DNA from: Muscardinus avellanarius
Taxonomy: Eukaryota > Chordata > Mammalia > Rodentia > Gliridae
Direction: 5' to 3'
Length of the DNA stretch: 64,000 nucleotides
Assembly: GCA_963383645.1 (NCBI GenBank)
Contig: OY726566.1
Location: 97,659,643 to 97,723,642 of the forward strand
The position numbers and the translations under genes are program-made. Numbering within the stretch: the first letter of the stretch is position 1; each line of letters starts with the position of its first letter. Below the pieces are notes generated by a model. It was given only the letters and a program-made list of their open reading frames with translations. It was not told where the DNA came from and ran no database searches. Below, in pieces: positions 63,112-64,000 of this stretch.

Positions 63112-64000
63112 TCCAGGAAGATGGCGACGGAGAAAAGCGGGGCTTATGAGCCCCGCTAACAACCAATCTCTATTACTACAAAATCAGCGCCTTTCATAGT
63201 CAGAAAACACCATCAGCAGAGAAACAAAAAATGTAATTACAAGGGACAGAGAAAAAGAGGGCTGGAAAAACGAGACACCAGAAAGAAACCAGATTGCTGT
63301 GCTGTGGCCAGAGCCACGGGTGGAGTGGCAGGCGCCATCTTTCCTTGCAGCACCAGGCCCCAGAGAGGAGGGGAACTCATAATGGAGCTCAGAGCCACTG
63401 AGGAGATACGCCGGCCTCATGGCTGAGGATGTGGCAGCAGCGCCTTACTGCCGGCGGCAGCGGCAAATTCACCGGACGTCACCAGACCAATGCACTCAAC
63501 AGCCCACCAGGCTCCAGAGAGGAGTGGCGGACAGTGAGCCGAGGTGAACCACTGCGGAAAAGCCGGGCGGGATTCGGCAGATTTTTTGGCGCTGGGAGCA
63601 TCTAAAGCTCCCATTGGCTGGGCTCAGCACACCCTGCAGGGACTCAGAGTGGAGCGCAAAACCAGAGAAGAAATACGCCAGCCTCACGGCCGAGGGCGTG
63701 GCAGCAGCGCCATACTGCCACGGCAGCAGCAGCAGCGAATTCACCAAGTCCACTACAGCTCCATCAGCGCACTCAACAACAGTGAGTCAAATTGCGGCCC
63801 CTAGAGAAGAAATCCCATTACTGCACTCCCAGGGACTTGACCCAGTGGGGGAGTAGCGGTGGCAGAGATATCACACCATAGGAGAACACCCAACCTGGCA
63901 CCCCCCATGGTCTAAAGCAGCCTCAATTGACTCCCAGGGTCTGAAACTCTGCAATACAACCTAGTAAAGGAGTAGTGGGGACTGAGATACCACAGACTCG
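63112..64000 (+). mobile_element. L1 5-prime UTR with tandem units, cut by window end
   Basis: Starts near 'ggaagatggcgacggag', the AAGATGGCG start typical of L1 promoters (a YY1-like site). GC rises and two units of 267 bp follow, aligned on 'tacgcc(g/a)gcctca(t/c)ggc' at 63407 and 63674, each with 'gtggcagcagcgcc'. No start of ORF1 is reached. It interrupts or replaces the end of the older L1 ORF2. A composite element other than L1 is possible. Confidence 0.6.
63402..63935 (+). repeat. 267 bp tandem units in the L1 promoter
   Basis: 63407 and 63674 start homologous blocks (period 267 bp) with about 80 per cent identity by eye over the first 60 bases. A looser repeat of 'ggagtagcggtggcagagat' and 'ggagtagtggggactgagat' appears at 63850 and 63969. 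Confidence 0.65.

Overview
The window is nuclear DNA of a rodent and is built almost entirely of layered transposable elements. I find no intact host protein-coding gene, no rRNA or functional tRNA gene and no CRISPR array. Roughly seventy copies of a two-part SINE are present: a B1/7SL-like left monomer joined through an A-rich linker to an ID/tRNA-like right monomer, plus free ID monomers. From general knowledge, B1-ID dimers of this kind belong to squirrel-related and other non-mouse rodents (Sciuridae, Gliridae, Aplodontia, Castor). The L1 3-prime ends, with a CACCAATAAAA-type terminus, fit that too. The species is not determined. I call the SINE copies old, intermediate and young by their diagnostic bases. 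The young class carries 'ccccgcgcttggg' and 'cttccaggaacccc', is the most uniform and has the longest A tails. || Layout. 1-15 kb: SINEs, microsatellites, three LTR families (A, B, C) as solo LTRs, and an L1 with an inverted 5-prime part (11.7-13.0 kb), then MIR/L2 remnants. 15.2-19.7 kb: a decayed class I (gammaretrovirus-like) provirus with gag, pro, RT and env traces. 20.3-24.1 kb: the most unusual object, a 2.9 kb poly(A)-tailed composite element with two different GC-rich tandem arrays and an L1 3-prime end. It sits inside an old SINE between perfect 14 bp target-site duplications and was itself later hit by a family A LTR. 24-31 kb: SINEs and solo LTRs. 31.0-33.0 kb: a second class I ERV fragment with LTR, tRNA-Phe-like primer site, gag and two zinc knuckles. 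33-53 kb: SINE clusters, nested LTRs and MaLR LTRs. 54-56.5 kb: a minus-strand old L1. 56.5-63.1 kb: plus-strand L1 5-prime UTR, ORF1 and ORF2 segments riddled with SINEs. 63.1 kb to the end: the 5-prime UTR of another L1 with tandem units, cut off by the window edge. || The elements explain one another. L1 supplies the machinery for the SINEs and probably for the composite element. Young SINEs land repeatedly in the A-rich linkers of old SINEs, and SINE tails seed most of the (CA)n microsatellites. Intact target-site duplications give a readable order of insertion at several sites. Positions of SINE ends without a stated duplication are good to about 10 bases. Conclusions are by eye, without alignment software.
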